From assembly GCA_964423875.1 (NCBI GenBank), contig CAYRGS010000006.1, positions 3,190 through 67,189 of the forward strand: a DNA stretch of 64,000 bases. The letters are read 5' to 3'. The translations under genes were made by a program, and so were the position numbers. The DNA is from CAYRGS01 sp964423875. GTDB lineage: Bacteria; UBA8248; JACPRG01; G963555815. The number at the start of each line of letters is the position of its first letter. Position 1 is the stretch's first letter. Below are positions 27,539 through 36,208 of this stretch, one piece after another. The notes beneath the pieces were generated by a model. That model had not been told where the DNA came from. It made no database searches and saw only the letters and a list, made by a program, of their open reading frames with translations.

Positions 27539-28345
27539 TCAGCCGCTCAGGCCGAGAACGTCGGCCATGGAATAAATCCCCGCCGGGCGGTCCACGACCC
27601 AGCGGGCGGCGCGAATCGCCCCGCGGGCGAAATTGTCCCGGCTGTGGGCGCGATGAATGAGCTCGATCCGCTCCCCGACACCGCCGAACATTACCGTGTG
27701 CTCGCCCACCAGATCGCCGGCGCGAAGGGTCATGATGCCGATCTCCTCATGGGTCCGCTCCCCCACCTGCCCTTCCCTACCGTAGACGCCGACCCGGGAC
27801 AGGTCTCTGCCAAGCGCCGCCGCCGCGGCCTCCGCCAGCGCCAGGGCCGTTCCGCTTGGGGCGTCTTTCTTGAAATGGTGGTGGGCTTCGACCAGCTCCA
27901 CGTCGAAATCCTCGCCCAGAAGGCCGGCGGCCTGCTGAACGAGAGCAATCAGCACGTTTACGCCCACGCTCATGTTGGGGGCGATGACCACGCGCACCCG
28001 GCCGGCCAACTCGGAGACGGCCTCCTTCTGGGCCGGGTCGAACCCCGTCGTGCCGATCACGGCGGCGAGGTCCAGCGAGGCCGCTTGCCTCAGATGGTCC
28101 AGGCTCGCGGCCGGCGACGAGAAATCGATGAGAACGTGCCCCCCACGCATCGCATCTTCCGCTCGGTCGACGACGGGGACGCCCATCTCCCCGACACCCG
28201 CGACCGCGCCGGCGTCTTTCCCCACGGCGGCATGCCCGGCGACTTCAAACGCGCCGCACAGCTCGAAGTCATCGGCCTCCCGCACCGCACGGAGGTTGCA
28301 TCCCCCCATCCGTCCGGCCGCCCCCGCGACAACCGCGCGGATCAT
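27539..28345 (-). CDS. dapB: 4-hydroxy-tetrahydrodipicolinate reductase (268 aa)
   Basis: DapB reduces 4-hydroxy-tetrahydrodipicolinate with NAD(P)H in lysine and diaminopimelate synthesis. The nucleotide-binding motif VVAGAAGRMGG is at the N-terminus, VIGTTGF and APNMSVGVN lie in the middle, and the active-site signature EAHHHFKKDAPSGTA is complete. Length is normal. The ATG at 28345 overlaps the end of the protease gene by four bases (ATGA), so it is translated from the same message as ctp and probably dapA. A ten-G run lies just past its stop (27521-27530). Confidence 0.97.
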   Translation of the reverse strand: MIRAVVAGAAGRMGGCNLRAVREADDFELCGAFEVAGHAAVGKDAGAVAGVGEMGVPVVDRAEDAMRGGHVLIDFSSPAASLDHLRQAASLDLAAVIGTTGFDPAQKEAVSELAGRVRVVIAPNMSVGVNVLIALVQQAAGLLGEDFDVELVEAHHHFKKDAPSGTALALAEAAAAALGRDLSRVGVYGREGQVGERTHEEIGIMTLRAGDLVGEHTVMFGGVGERIELIHRAHSRDNFARGAIRAARWVVDRPAGIYSMADVLGLSG

Positions 28346-30042
28346 GGCCGCGTCCCCCTCCCTTTCGGATTATCCCCCCTCCCCCCGGCCGGCTTTTGAG
28401 CGAGCAACGCCAGAACGCGGCGCGCGCGAACCATCAACTGGGCCACTCTACGATCGGGAGATTCGTCCAGAATCCGCCGGGCGACCTTCAACTGATAGTC
28501 CTCCTCGGACCCCAACCGAAATGGTTTGGCCGGACCCGCTTGGGGCTTGGGGGCCGTTTTGGGCTTTTCCGGTTTCGTAACAGCGCCGCGGCCGGCCTTG
28601 TTTCTCTCCCTGTGCCTGCGAAGCAGCTCCTTTTCCAGGACCACGTCCCCTTTCCGAGTGTCTCCCGGTTGGCGGACCACCGCGTCCGGCGGAATGCCCT
28701 TCGCGTGAATTTCCCGCCCCCTCGGCGTGTAATAAAGCGCCGTCGTGATTCGAAGGCCCGACCCGTCACTCAGGGGGATGATGGTCTGCACCGAGCCTTT
28801 CCCGAACGTCCGCGTACCCATGATCAGGGCGCGGTGGAGGTCCTGAAGGGCCCCGGTGACGATCTCCGACGCGCTGGCGCTTCCGGAGTTGACGAGGATG
28901 ATCATCGGGACCCGGGCGAAGGGGCCGGGTCGTCGGTCCACGAACTCGAGATTGTGTTCCGTGCGCTTTCCCCGCGTGGAGACGATGGGAGAGCCTTTCC
29001 CCAGGAACAGATCGGCCACCTGGACGGCCTGCCTCAGAAGCCCCCCCGGATTGTTTCTCAGGTCCAGGACGAGGCCCCGGATCTTCTCCTTCTTGAGCTT
29101 CCGCATGGCCTTCAGGAGGTCCCGGCTCGAGGACTCGACAAAGCTGCGGAGCCGAACGTAGCCGATCTTTCCGCGGAGCACCTTGGACTTCACGCTCCGG
29201 ACCCGGATGACGTCCCGGATAATCGTGAAAACGAGGGGTTTCCCGATGTTCTCCCTCTGAACGTGGATGGTCACCGGGGTCCCCTTCGGGCCGCGCATGC
29301 GCCGGACCGCTTCCCTGAGGGTGATCCCCTTGGTGTTGAAGTCTTCAATCCTGACGATACGATCCTCGGCCTTGACCCCGAGCCGATAGGCGGGCGTCCC
29401 ATCAATCGGGGAAACAACGGTGAGCTTGCCATCCCGGATGGTGATCTCGATGCCGATGCCGCCGAATTCCCCCCGGGTCTCGACCTGCAACTCACGGAAG
29501 GCCTCCGGCGGCATGAGGGTGCTGTGGGGATCGAGACCCTTTATCATCCCCCGGATCGCCGCATAGGCTAGATCCCGCGCCTCTTTTTCCTTGGAATAAT
29601 AAGCGGCGCGCACGAAATGAAATGCCCGGGACAGGGGTCTCAAATCGCCATCGACATTGTCCTGGACGAGGATGGCGACCTCCTTGGGCCCGATTCGCCA
29701 GCGGACGCCTTCGGTCTCCTCCGTTTCACTGAGCCCGTCCTTCCCTTCATCGGAGGACACCTTGGCGCGGATTCCATCGAGTGCCGCCAGAATGAGCTTC
29801 CGGTCGCGGGGATCGGAGTAGTGGTTTTTCCGGATGACGTTGAAGGCCTCCTCGATCACCCGGAAGGAGGGGCCGTCCGATCCCCAGGCCAGAGGGGGGA
29901 ACGCCGCTGGACGGGAACGATGCGGACCGTTCGGAAACCCCATCCAGAGTCCGGCCACAAGCAAGAGCAGGGCAAGCGCAAGCCTATTGTCTGCCCATTT
30001 TTTCAGCCTGCATTTCACAGACACGGTTCCTTTCTTCAGCAT
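28342..30042 (-). CDS. ctpA: Carboxyl-terminal processing protease, S41 family (566 aa)
   Basis: An N-terminal membrane anchor or signal (LALALLLLVAGLWMGF) is followed by a PDZ domain at about residues 195-275 (GIGIEITIRDGKLTVVSP, AEDRIVRIEDF). The S41 catalytic core has RGLVLDLRNNPGG, the Ser-bearing NSGSASASEI near residue 388, and the Lys of RTFGKGSVQT near residue 415, so the Ser/Lys dyad is intact. The C-terminal tail is Lys/Pro-rich and longer than average. It should cleave the C-termini of periplasmic proteins. It is placed between dapA and dapB and overlaps dapB, so it shares the lysine operon transcript. Confidence 0.93.
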   Translation of the reverse strand: MLKKGTVSVKCRLKKWADNRLALALLLLVAGLWMGFPNGPHRSRPAAFPPLAWGSDGPSFRVIEEAFNVIRKNHYSDPRDRKLILAALDGIRAKVSSDEGKDGLSETEETEGVRWRIGPKEVAILVQDNVDGDLRPLSRAFHFVRAAYYSKEKEARDLAYAAIRGMIKGLDPHSTLMPPEAFRELQVETRGEFGGIGIEITIRDGKLTVVSPIDGTPAYRLGVKAEDRIVRIEDFNTKGITLREAVRRMRGPKGTPVTIHVQRENIGKPLVFTIIRDVIRVRSVKSKVLRGKIGYVRLRSFVESSSRDLLKAMRKLKKEKIRGLVLDLRNNPGGLLRQAVQVADLFLGKGSPIVSTRGKRTEHNLEFVDRRPGPFARVPMIILVNSGSASASEIVTGALQDLHRALIMGTRTFGKGSVQTIIPLSDGSGLRITTALYYTPRGREIHAKGIPPDAVVRQPGDTRKGDVVLEKELLRRHRERNKAGRGAVTKPEKPKTAPKPQAGPAKPFRLGSEEDYQLKVARRILDESPDRRVAQLMVRARRVLALLAQKPAGGRGDNPKGRGTRP

Positions 30043-30121
30043 TTCGTCCGGTGAATCGCCGTCAACGCGTCAAAAGCGCCTTCGGGTTGAAACCCGCCGG
30101 CCGGGACGCTCGCCGCCGCTC

Positions 30122-30997
30122 TCAGTTCAGCAAACCGTAATCCTTCATGGCCTGGATGAGGGCCGCGCGGTTCAACTCACTCATCGGGCAAAGGGGCAGG
30201 CGGAATTCCTCGGAAACCCTGCCCATCAGGCTCAGCGCCGTCTTGACCGGGATCGGGTTGGTCTCGAGGAACATCGCCCCGTTCAGGGGCCGGAGCCGAT
30301 AATGAAGCTCCCGGGCCCGGAGCCAATCACCCTCTTCGGCGGCGTTGCAAAGCTCGGCCATGTCCTTGGGCGCCACGTTCGCGGTGACGGAGATCACCCC
30401 GCGGCCGCCCACCGAATACAGGGGGAGGTTGACAAAATCATCGCCCGACAGAACCGCAAATTCCTCCGGGCACAAACCCAACACGTCGCTCGCCTGCTGG
30501 AGGGAACCGGTCGCTTCCTTGAGCGCCACGATGTTGGGGATCACCGCCAGACGCGCCACGGTCTCGGGCTTCATGCCGGCCGCGGTCCGGCCGGGAACAT
30601 CATACAGGACAATGGGGATATCCACGGCCTCGGCAACGGCCTGGAAATGGCGGAACATACCTTCCTGGGTGGGCTTGTTGTAGTAGGGAGTGACCAGGAG
30701 CGCCCCGTCGGCCCCCGCCTCTTTGGCGTACTGGGTCCGGTGGATGGCCTCCTGCGTGGAGTTGGAGCCCGAGCCGGCGATCACCGGCACCCTTCCGCCC
30801 ACAACCTCCAGCGTAAAATCCACAACGCGGTCATGCTCCTCATGCGACAGCGTGGGGGACTCCCCGGTCGTGCCGCAGGAAACGATCCCGTGTGTCCCGC
30901 TGTCGATGTGCCACTCGATCAAGCCGCGAAGGGCCGCTTCATCCACGTCGCCGTTCTTGAACGGCGTAACGATGGCGACAATCGATCCATGGAACAT
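30122..30997 (-). CDS. dapA: 4-hydroxy-tetrahydrodipicolinate synthase (291 aa)
   Basis: DapA condenses pyruvate and aspartate semialdehyde. GTTGESPTLSHEEH, LLVTPYYNKPTQEG, the Tyr in VLYDVPGRTA and the Schiff-base Lys in VALKEATGSL are all in place, as is GGRGVISVTANV. The start was placed at ATG 30997 (MFHGSIVAIVTPF) rather than TTG 31003. It follows dapF by 30 bases and is part of the lysA-dapF-dapA-ctp-dapB transcript. Related aldolases of the family are possible, but the neighbourhood makes DapA secure. Confidence 0.97.
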   Translation of the reverse strand: MFHGSIVAIVTPFKNGDVDEAALRGLIEWHIDSGTHGIVSCGTTGESPTLSHEEHDRVVDFTLEVVGGRVPVIAGSGSNSTQEAIHRTQYAKEAGADGALLVTPYYNKPTQEGMFRHFQAVAEAVDIPIVLYDVPGRTAAGMKPETVARLAVIPNIVALKEATGSLQQASDVLGLCPEEFAVLSGDDFVNLPLYSVGGRGVISVTANVAPKDMAELCNAAEEGDWLRARELHYRLRPLNGAMFLETNPIPVKTALSLMGRVSEEFRLPLCPMSELNRAALIQAMKDYGLLN

Positions 30998-31027
30998 GTC
31001 CAATCCCCTTTTCCCGGGGGCCGGGGA

Positions 31028-31852
31028 TTATCCCCAGGCCTCCTCATTCAGCGACCCTTCGTAGACCAGGGCCGTCTCGCCCTCCAGACACACGTCCGTG
31101 TACCGCTCCCCTTCCTTTTTGAAACTGATTTCCAGGATCTCGCCACTACGCGTGAGGACGTCGACCGGAGAGTCGGCGTATCCCATCTCCGCCGAGACCA
31201 GCGCCGACGCCACCGCGCCCGTGCCGCACGCCAGGGTCTCCTCCTCGACGCCCCGCTCGTAGGTCCGGACGGCGACGCGATGGCGATCCTCCGGCCGGAC
31301 AAAGTTGACGTTCGTCCCCGCCGGCTGGAAGCGGTCGTGGTTCCGCACGAACCTCCCCACCCCGACCACGTCGCGGCCTTCCAGTTCTTCGACGAATTCC
31401 ACCGCGTGCGGAACGCCGGTATTGACGAATTGAAGGCGAAGATCAGACTCGTTCATTGCGAGCTGAATGTCCTTCTCGACGGGGGAAGGATCGGTCATCC
31501 TGACCCTGACCCGTCGCCCGCTCACCTGCGCGGCGATGAGGCCCGCGTCCGTCTCGAAGGTCAGGCTCGCCGGGGCCATCCCGAGACGGTGGGCCCAGCG
31601 GGCGGCGCATCGGCTGCCGTTCCCGCACATCTCCGCCCGGCTTCCGTCCGCGTTAAAGAAGTGCCAGCGGAAATCGGCCAGGTCGCTCGCTTCCAGGAGA
31701 ATGAGACCGTCCGCCCCGACCGACCGGGAGCGCCGGCAGACCCCCCGGATGAAATCGCCCAGATTCTCGGGGTCCAGAATTCCGGGACGGTTGTCGATGA
31801 GGACGAAGTCGTTGCCGCTTCCCTGCATCTTGACGAAAGGCACAGGGTTCAT
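31028..31852 (-). CDS. dapF: Diaminopimelate epimerase (274 aa)
   Basis: DapF interconverts LL- and meso-diaminopimelate without a cofactor. The two catalytic Cys lie in AEMCGNGSRC and LACGTGAVA, and the start VKMQGSGNDFVLID and the NTGVPHAVEF segment are characteristic. ATG 31852 overlaps the lysA stop as ATGA. In an organism using DapL this step directly follows the aminotransferase. Length is normal. Confidence 0.97.
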   Translation of the reverse strand: MNPVPFVKMQGSGNDFVLIDNRPGILDPENLGDFIRGVCRRSRSVGADGLILLEASDLADFRWHFFNADGSRAEMCGNGSRCAARWAHRLGMAPASLTFETDAGLIAAQVSGRRVRVRMTDPSPVEKDIQLAMNESDLRLQFVNTGVPHAVEFVEELEGRDVVGVGRFVRNHDRFQPAGTNVNFVRPEDRHRVAVRTYERGVEEETLACGTGAVASALVSAEMGYADSPVDVLTRSGEILEISFKKEGERYTDVCLEGETALVYEGSLNEEAWG

Positions 31853-33177
31853 GGCCTCGCCACTCCGTCGCGCGCTTCGGCGGCCCACCCCGCGTCGGCG
31901 GGTTTCGGCGCTTCGAGGAAGTCCGGAATCGTCTCTCCGCGGATCAAGTCCTGGAAGGTCTCCCGCTTGCGGATGACGGTGAACTCGCTCCCGTGAACCA
32001 ACACCTCGGGGACCCTCGGCCGGGCGTTGTAGTTGGACGCCATCACGAAGCCGTAAGCCCCGGCGCTCATCACGGCGAACCGGTCGCCCGGCTCGAAAGC
32101 GGGGAGATCCCGCGCCTCGGCCAGAAAGTCGCCGCTCTCGCAGATCGGCCCCACCACATCCGCCACCGACCGCGACCTAGAAGCGACCGCTTCGGACAGG
32201 GGCCGAATCTCATGATGGCTCCCGTACAGGCTGGGGCGGATGAGGTCGTTCATGGCGGCGTCGGCGACATAGAACGTCTTGGCCGGCGTCGTCTTGGTGT
32301 AAATCACGCTACTGAGGAGTGCGCCCGCGTTGCCCACCAAGTTCCGCCCCGGCTCGAACAGGAGCGTGCAGCCGCTTTCTTTGATCGCCGGCAAGATGGA
32401 TTGGGCCAGATCGTGCGGCGTGGGGGGGGGGGGCGTCTCGTCCTCATACGAGATGCCCAGCCCCCCGCCGAGGTTGATGTACCGGACGTCGATGCCCTCG
32501 CCCCGCAGCCGGCCCGCCAGGTCGGCCACCTTGCCCGCGGCGTCTTCAAAGGGTCCGGTGGTCGTAATCTGGGAACCTATGTGCGAATGGATCCCCACGA
32601 CTTCAATCCAGGGCATGGCCGCGGCCCGCCGGTATTCATCCATGGCCCCGGAGATGTCGATGCCGAACTTGCTCTTCTTCATCCCCGTCGAGATGTAGGG
32701 GTGGGTCTGCGGGTCCACGTCCGGATTCACCCGGAGGGCGATCGGGGCCTTTCGCCCGTAACTCTCGGCGACCCGGTTGATCTCGTCCAGCTCCCCGGCG
32801 GACTCGACGTTGAACATCAGGATGCCCCGTTTCATGGCCATGATGATCTCTTCCACCGTCTTCCCGACGCCCGCGAAAACAATCCGGTCGGCCGGAACCC
32901 CGGCCTCGACGGCGCGGAAGAGCTCTCCGGCTGAAACGACATCGACCCCGCTTCCCAGGTTGCCCAGGAGCCGCAGGACGGCCAGGTTGCTGTTGGCCTT
33001 CATGGCGAAGCAGACAAGGTGCGGAAGCCCCGAAAACACCTCATCGAATTCCCGGAACCTGCGGGTGATGTGATCGGCGCTGTAGACGTAGCAGGGTGTT
33101 CCCACCCGCTCGGCCACCTTCCGGAGGGAGACCTCCTCACAGGCCAATTCACCCGCCCTGTAGACGAAAATATCCAT
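31849..33177 (-). CDS. lysA: Diaminopimelate decarboxylase (442 aa)
   Basis: LysA decarboxylates meso-diaminopimelate to lysine using PLP. The PLP Lys is K60 in CFAMKANSN; GVDVVSAGEL, HSHIGSQ, NLGGGLGISY, LFEPGRNLVG, the active-site CESGDFLA and AGAYGFVMASNYN are complete. The start is ATG 33177, just after a purine-rich stretch. A run of 12 G (32422-32433 on the + strand) encodes consecutive Pro residues between beta strands. It leads the lysA-dapF-dapA-ctp-dapB operon and may be in one transcript with the upstream argH and lipoprotein genes. Confidence 0.97.
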   Translation of the reverse strand: MDIFVYRAGELACEEVSLRKVAERVGTPCYVYSADHITRRFREFDEVFSGLPHLVCFAMKANSNLAVLRLLGNLGSGVDVVSAGELFRAVEAGVPADRIVFAGVGKTVEEIIMAMKRGILMFNVESAGELDEINRVAESYGRKAPIALRVNPDVDPQTHPYISTGMKKSKFGIDISGAMDEYRRAAAMPWIEVVGIHSHIGSQITTTGPFEDAAGKVADLAGRLRGEGIDVRYINLGGGLGISYEDETPPPPTPHDLAQSILPAIKESGCTLLFEPGRNLVGNAGALLSSVIYTKTTPAKTFYVADAAMNDLIRPSLYGSHHEIRPLSEAVASRSRSVADVVGPICESGDFLAEARDLPAFEPGDRFAVMSAGAYGFVMASNYNARPRVPEVLVHGSEFTVIRKRETFQDLIRGETIPDFLEAPKPADAGWAAEARDGVARP

Positions 33178-33301
33178 CGAAACACCGTCCGGAATAAGGA
33201 TGCGAAAAACCCTCGTCAAGCTAACACAGGAGCCGATTTGCCGTCAACGAACTGTATGAATTCAATGCGGAAGACCGGGTCACCCGCCGATTTGGTGAAT
33301 T

Positions 33302-33932
33302 CTACTTCTTCATGGGCCTTACTTGAATAAAGTGCTTGAAGCTCTTCACCTCTTCGGTTTCACGGATGACGCGCAGGACGGTGTCCCGCTCCCATACGCT
33401 TCGGGCGCGGCCGATGGTGAAAACCCTGAACCTGACCGATCTCCCCCGGAAATTGACCTAGGTCACTCCTTTCGTCGTCAAAAGCCGGGCTTTGATCTTG
33501 GTTCCGATCCAGAAGTCGCTAACCGCACCGCCTTCCTCTTTGCCTTTCCGGTTCTCCCGTTGCTTTCTTATTCGTTCTTTCTCCGCCTTTGTAACAATCC
33601 AGACCTCATCGTAGAACTTGCGGATCCGTTTGTCCCGGCGGACCAGACTCAACACCTCCCTGCGGGTTTTGCGACTGTCGAGCGTTCCCGTGAGCAGCAC
33701 ACGGCCCTCCCAAACATCGGCCGACACATCCAGAAGAAGGTTCTTGTCTTTATCCGACAAACGGCTCAGGATCCCCACCATAGATCTTGGCATCCGTCAC
33801 CTGGTCTTCGGTCGATCGGTCCTCCCAGGCCTTTTTCGCCGCCTCTATCGCCACCGGAATGCATCCCGCGGACAAAAAGGCCACGAGAGCCAGCGCGGTC
33901 AGGTTGCTCATATTCAGTCCGGTTGATTTCAT
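33302..33932 (-). pseudogene. BON-domain lipoprotein, broken by frameshift and stop
   Basis: The N-terminus (ATG 33932 or 33911) gives MSNLTALALVAFLSAGCIP with a lipobox LSAGC, then DRSTEDQVTDAKI. Near 33775-33782 an extra G shifts the frame: the sequence resumes as GILSRLSDKDKNLLLDVSAD, then LLTGTLDSRKTRREVL, the first BON repeat. A TAG at 33458 then cuts the second BON repeat (SDFWIGTKIKARLLTTKGV ... VNFRGRSVRF), which would otherwise continue to a stop at 33302. Intact relatives are outer-membrane-attached BON lipoproteins (OsmY/DolP-like). Two lesions suggest a real pseudogene, but consensus errors cannot be excluded. Confidence 0.8.
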
Positions 33933-34050
33933 CCTTCCGTCCTTGGCCGTATCGAACAATGACAAAGGAGAATTCCAGAAGACGGAATTCTCCAATGAAT
34001 CCAGGATGCGTTTCGAGCGGGGGAACAGCGCTCCAGGGAGCGCCCGGGGC

Positions 34051-34173
34051 TCAACGGATGGCTGGAAAGATTGGTTTCTTGGGAGCTTCGGGGCCACCCT
34101 TCTTCCCGCACCCGGCCAGTCCGCCCGAAAGGCTCAGCCCGAGGATGAGAACCGCGATAAGGAATCGCCGCAC
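34051..34173 (-). CDS. lptM: Small LptM-like lipoprotein (40 aa)
   Basis: A tiny gene that starts at GTG 34173 with GGGAGAAG eight bases upstream and overlaps the end of argH by about 40 bases. The product begins VRRFLIAVLILGLSLS and has the lipobox LAGC followed by GKKGGPEAPKK, the GCGKKG signature of YifL/LptM small lipoproteins. In many proteobacteria this gene sits between argH and lysA, which is exactly its place here. In E. coli LptM assists maturation of the LptD outer-membrane LPS translocon. The function is inferred from signature and synteny only. Confidence 0.8.
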   Translation of the reverse strand: MRRFLIAVLILGLSLSGGLAGCGKKGGPEAPKKPIFPAIR

Positions 34174-35561
34174 TTTTTCTTCTCCCTTCGAATCGCCCTC
34201 TTCACATTAGTCGGCGAGGTCCCTCCCGGCAAGTCCCTCGCGCAGACGGCCCGGTCCGCCGACAGCCCGGCCAAGGCGTCCCTTTCAAAAACCGGCGAGA
34301 ACCGTTGAAGCTCGGCGATGTCCAGGTCGGTGAGGGTCTTTCCATGGTCTTCGCAATACCGGACGACCCGGCCCGCCGCCTCATGGCTCTGCCGGAAGGG
34401 GACCCCCCGCATCGCGAGGTAGTCGGCCAATTCCGTCGCTAGGGAGAAATCCGCTTCCGCCGCCGCCCGCATGCGTGCCTCCTGCTCAGCGGAGATGGTG
34501 ATCCCCGCCACCAGCCCGGCCAAAACCCGCAGACTGGCCAGGACCGTGTCGGCCGCATCGAAAACCGGCTCTTTGTCCTCCTGAAAATCCCGGTTATACG
34601 TCATGGGCTGCGCCTTGAGGAGGGTCAACAGGCTGATCAGCGACCCATAGACCCGGCCGGTCTTTCCGCGAACCAGCTCCAGGACGTCCGGATTTCGCTT
34701 CTGGGGCATCATGGAGCTGCCGGTGAGGTAGGCCTCGGGCAACGTGATGTAGCCGAACTCCCCCCCGGACCAGAGAATCATCTCCTCAGCCATCCGGCTC
34801 AGATGCATCATGACCAGCGCGCAGGCGCCCGCGAACTCCACGGCGAAGTCCCGGTCTGAGACGGCATCCAGGCTGTTCCGCGAGATTTTCCCGAACCCCA
34901 ACAATTCCGCGACGTACGCGCGATCCACGGGAAACCCCGTTCCGCTGAGCGCCCCGCTTCCCAGGGGAAGCACGTCCACACGCCCAAGACAGTCGAACAT
35001 CCGTTCCTCATCCCGGTTCAACATCTCGACGTACGCGAGAAGGTGGTGGGCGAACAGCACCGGCTGCGCCCTGCGCATATGGGTGTACCCGGGCATCACG
35101 ACGTCCTCGTATCGCTCCGCCCTGTCAAGCAGGGCCCCCTTCAGGCGCAGGAGGCCCTCCCGCACATCCGCCAGAATGTCTTTCAAGTAGAGACGCAGAT
35201 CCAATGCCACCTGATCGTTGCGGCTCCGCGCCGTATGGAGCTTTCCACCGACCGGCCCGATGTCCCGAACGAGCCTCGCCTCGATGTTCATGTGCACGTC
35301 TTCCAGGCCGGGGTCGAAGCGGAACCGTCCCGCTTCGATCTCCCGGCCGATGGTCTCCAGCCCTTTGACGATCTTGCGGCCTTCGGCCTTCGTGATGATT
35401 CCGCACTTGGCCAGCATCCGGGCGTGGGCGACGCTCCCTTCGATATCGTACCGGGCCAACCGGTGATCGAAGGAGACCGATTCGGTGAAGGCCTCCACGG
35501 CCGGCGCCGTCCGCTCCAAAAACCTGCCGCCCCAGGGTTTTCGACTCTGTTTTCGGCCCAT
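34134..35561 (-). CDS. argH: Argininosuccinate lyase (475 aa)
   Basis: ArgH splits argininosuccinate to arginine and fumarate. The fumarase-superfamily signature GSSMMPQKRNPD, the N-terminal KPWGGRF, TARSRNDQVALD, GYTHMRRAQPVLFAHH and the C-terminal GGTSPTNVKRAI are all present. The start at ATG 35561 has GGGATGACGG upstream; ATG 35570 is possible. The C-terminal tail after KRAI is basic and overlaps the downstream small lipoprotein gene. The argH-lptM-lysA-dapF order is a conserved proteobacterial arrangement. Confidence 0.97.
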   Translation of the reverse strand: MGRKQSRKPWGGRFLERTAPAVEAFTESVSFDHRLARYDIEGSVAHARMLAKCGIITKAEGRKIVKGLETIGREIEAGRFRFDPGLEDVHMNIEARLVRDIGPVGGKLHTARSRNDQVALDLRLYLKDILADVREGLLRLKGALLDRAERYEDVVMPGYTHMRRAQPVLFAHHLLAYVEMLNRDEERMFDCLGRVDVLPLGSGALSGTGFPVDRAYVAELLGFGKISRNSLDAVSDRDFAVEFAGACALVMMHLSRMAEEMILWSGGEFGYITLPEAYLTGSSMMPQKRNPDVLELVRGKTGRVYGSLISLLTLLKAQPMTYNRDFQEDKEPVFDAADTVLASLRVLAGLVAGITISAEQEARMRAAAEADFSLATELADYLAMRGVPFRQSHEAAGRVVRYCEDHGKTLTDLDIAELQRFSPVFERDALAGLSADRAVCARDLPGGTSPTNVKRAIRREKKKCGDSLSRFSSSG

Positions 35562-35726
35562 GACCGTCATCCCTTGTTCCATCCGGAATCCGCGGACACC
35601 CTCCGCGGCGACGCACGGCGGTGAAACCCAATCGCGCCACACATAAATGCGCACCGATCCACGGCCGCGCAAATTCCGGGGACCGGGGGAAGGTTCCGCG
35701 GCGGGACGTACGAACCCGCCGGTGTT

Positions 35727-36167
35727 CTAAAAGTGATAGTCGGGAACGGAGTGCTCTTTGAATTCGGGGTCAGGCTCGTATTTTTTGATTTCGATCTCGT
35801 TGCCGTCCGGGTCATAGAAATACGCCGCAAAGCCCAATCCCCGGGCCCCCTGATTGGACTCCAGCCGCCGGACCGTCACGCCGCCCGTACCGCATCGATC
35901 GAGGACGGCGTTGAATTCCGGGGCGTCCATCCCGAAGGCCAAGTGGTGCATGCCGGAGCGAGGCTTCTTGACCTTCCCGGCATACCGGTCGTCCGGGTGA
36001 TGGAAGATCACCAGGATTTCATCGCCGATGTGGAACACCGCCTGCTCCCGGCCGTCGTCCAGGAACTTGCGACTCGAGAACTCGAATCCCATGACGTCCC
36101 GGTAAAAACCTACCGACCGATCCAGATCCGTGGAGGCCAGAGCCACATGATCGTAATAGATCCCCAC
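35727..36167 (-). CDS. VOC (glyoxalase/dioxygenase) family protein (146 aa)
   Basis: A single vicinal-oxygen-chelate domain with paired beta-alpha-beta modules. The likely metal ligands are His in YYDHVAL, His in MHHLAF and Glu in DPDGNEIEIKKYE. The start is GTG 36167. Family members include glyoxalase I, extradiol dioxygenases, epimerases and fosfomycin-resistance enzymes; the motif set does not separate these. It lies after the two TPP-enzyme genes and could act on a related 2-oxo compound, which is a guess from position. Confidence 0.85.
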   Translation of the reverse strand: MGIYYDHVALASTDLDRSVGFYRDVMGFEFSSRKFLDDGREQAVFHIGDEILVIFHHPDDRYAGKVKKPRSGMHHLAFGMDAPEFNAVLDRCGTGGVTVRRLESNQGARGLGFAAYFYDPDGNEIEIKKYEPDPEFKEHSVPDYHF

Positions 36168-36208
36168 TTTGCGCCTCCCTTCAACTCGCCGGGAAACCGT
36201 GATCCCCG

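Noticed and set aside
27017..33460. Read-through or reassignment of TAG, since two genes have TAG in well-kept frames
   Set aside because: TAG is used as a normal stop (for example the nitroreductase-like gene at 7413), and both affected genes also carry frameshifts, so decay or sequence error is simpler.
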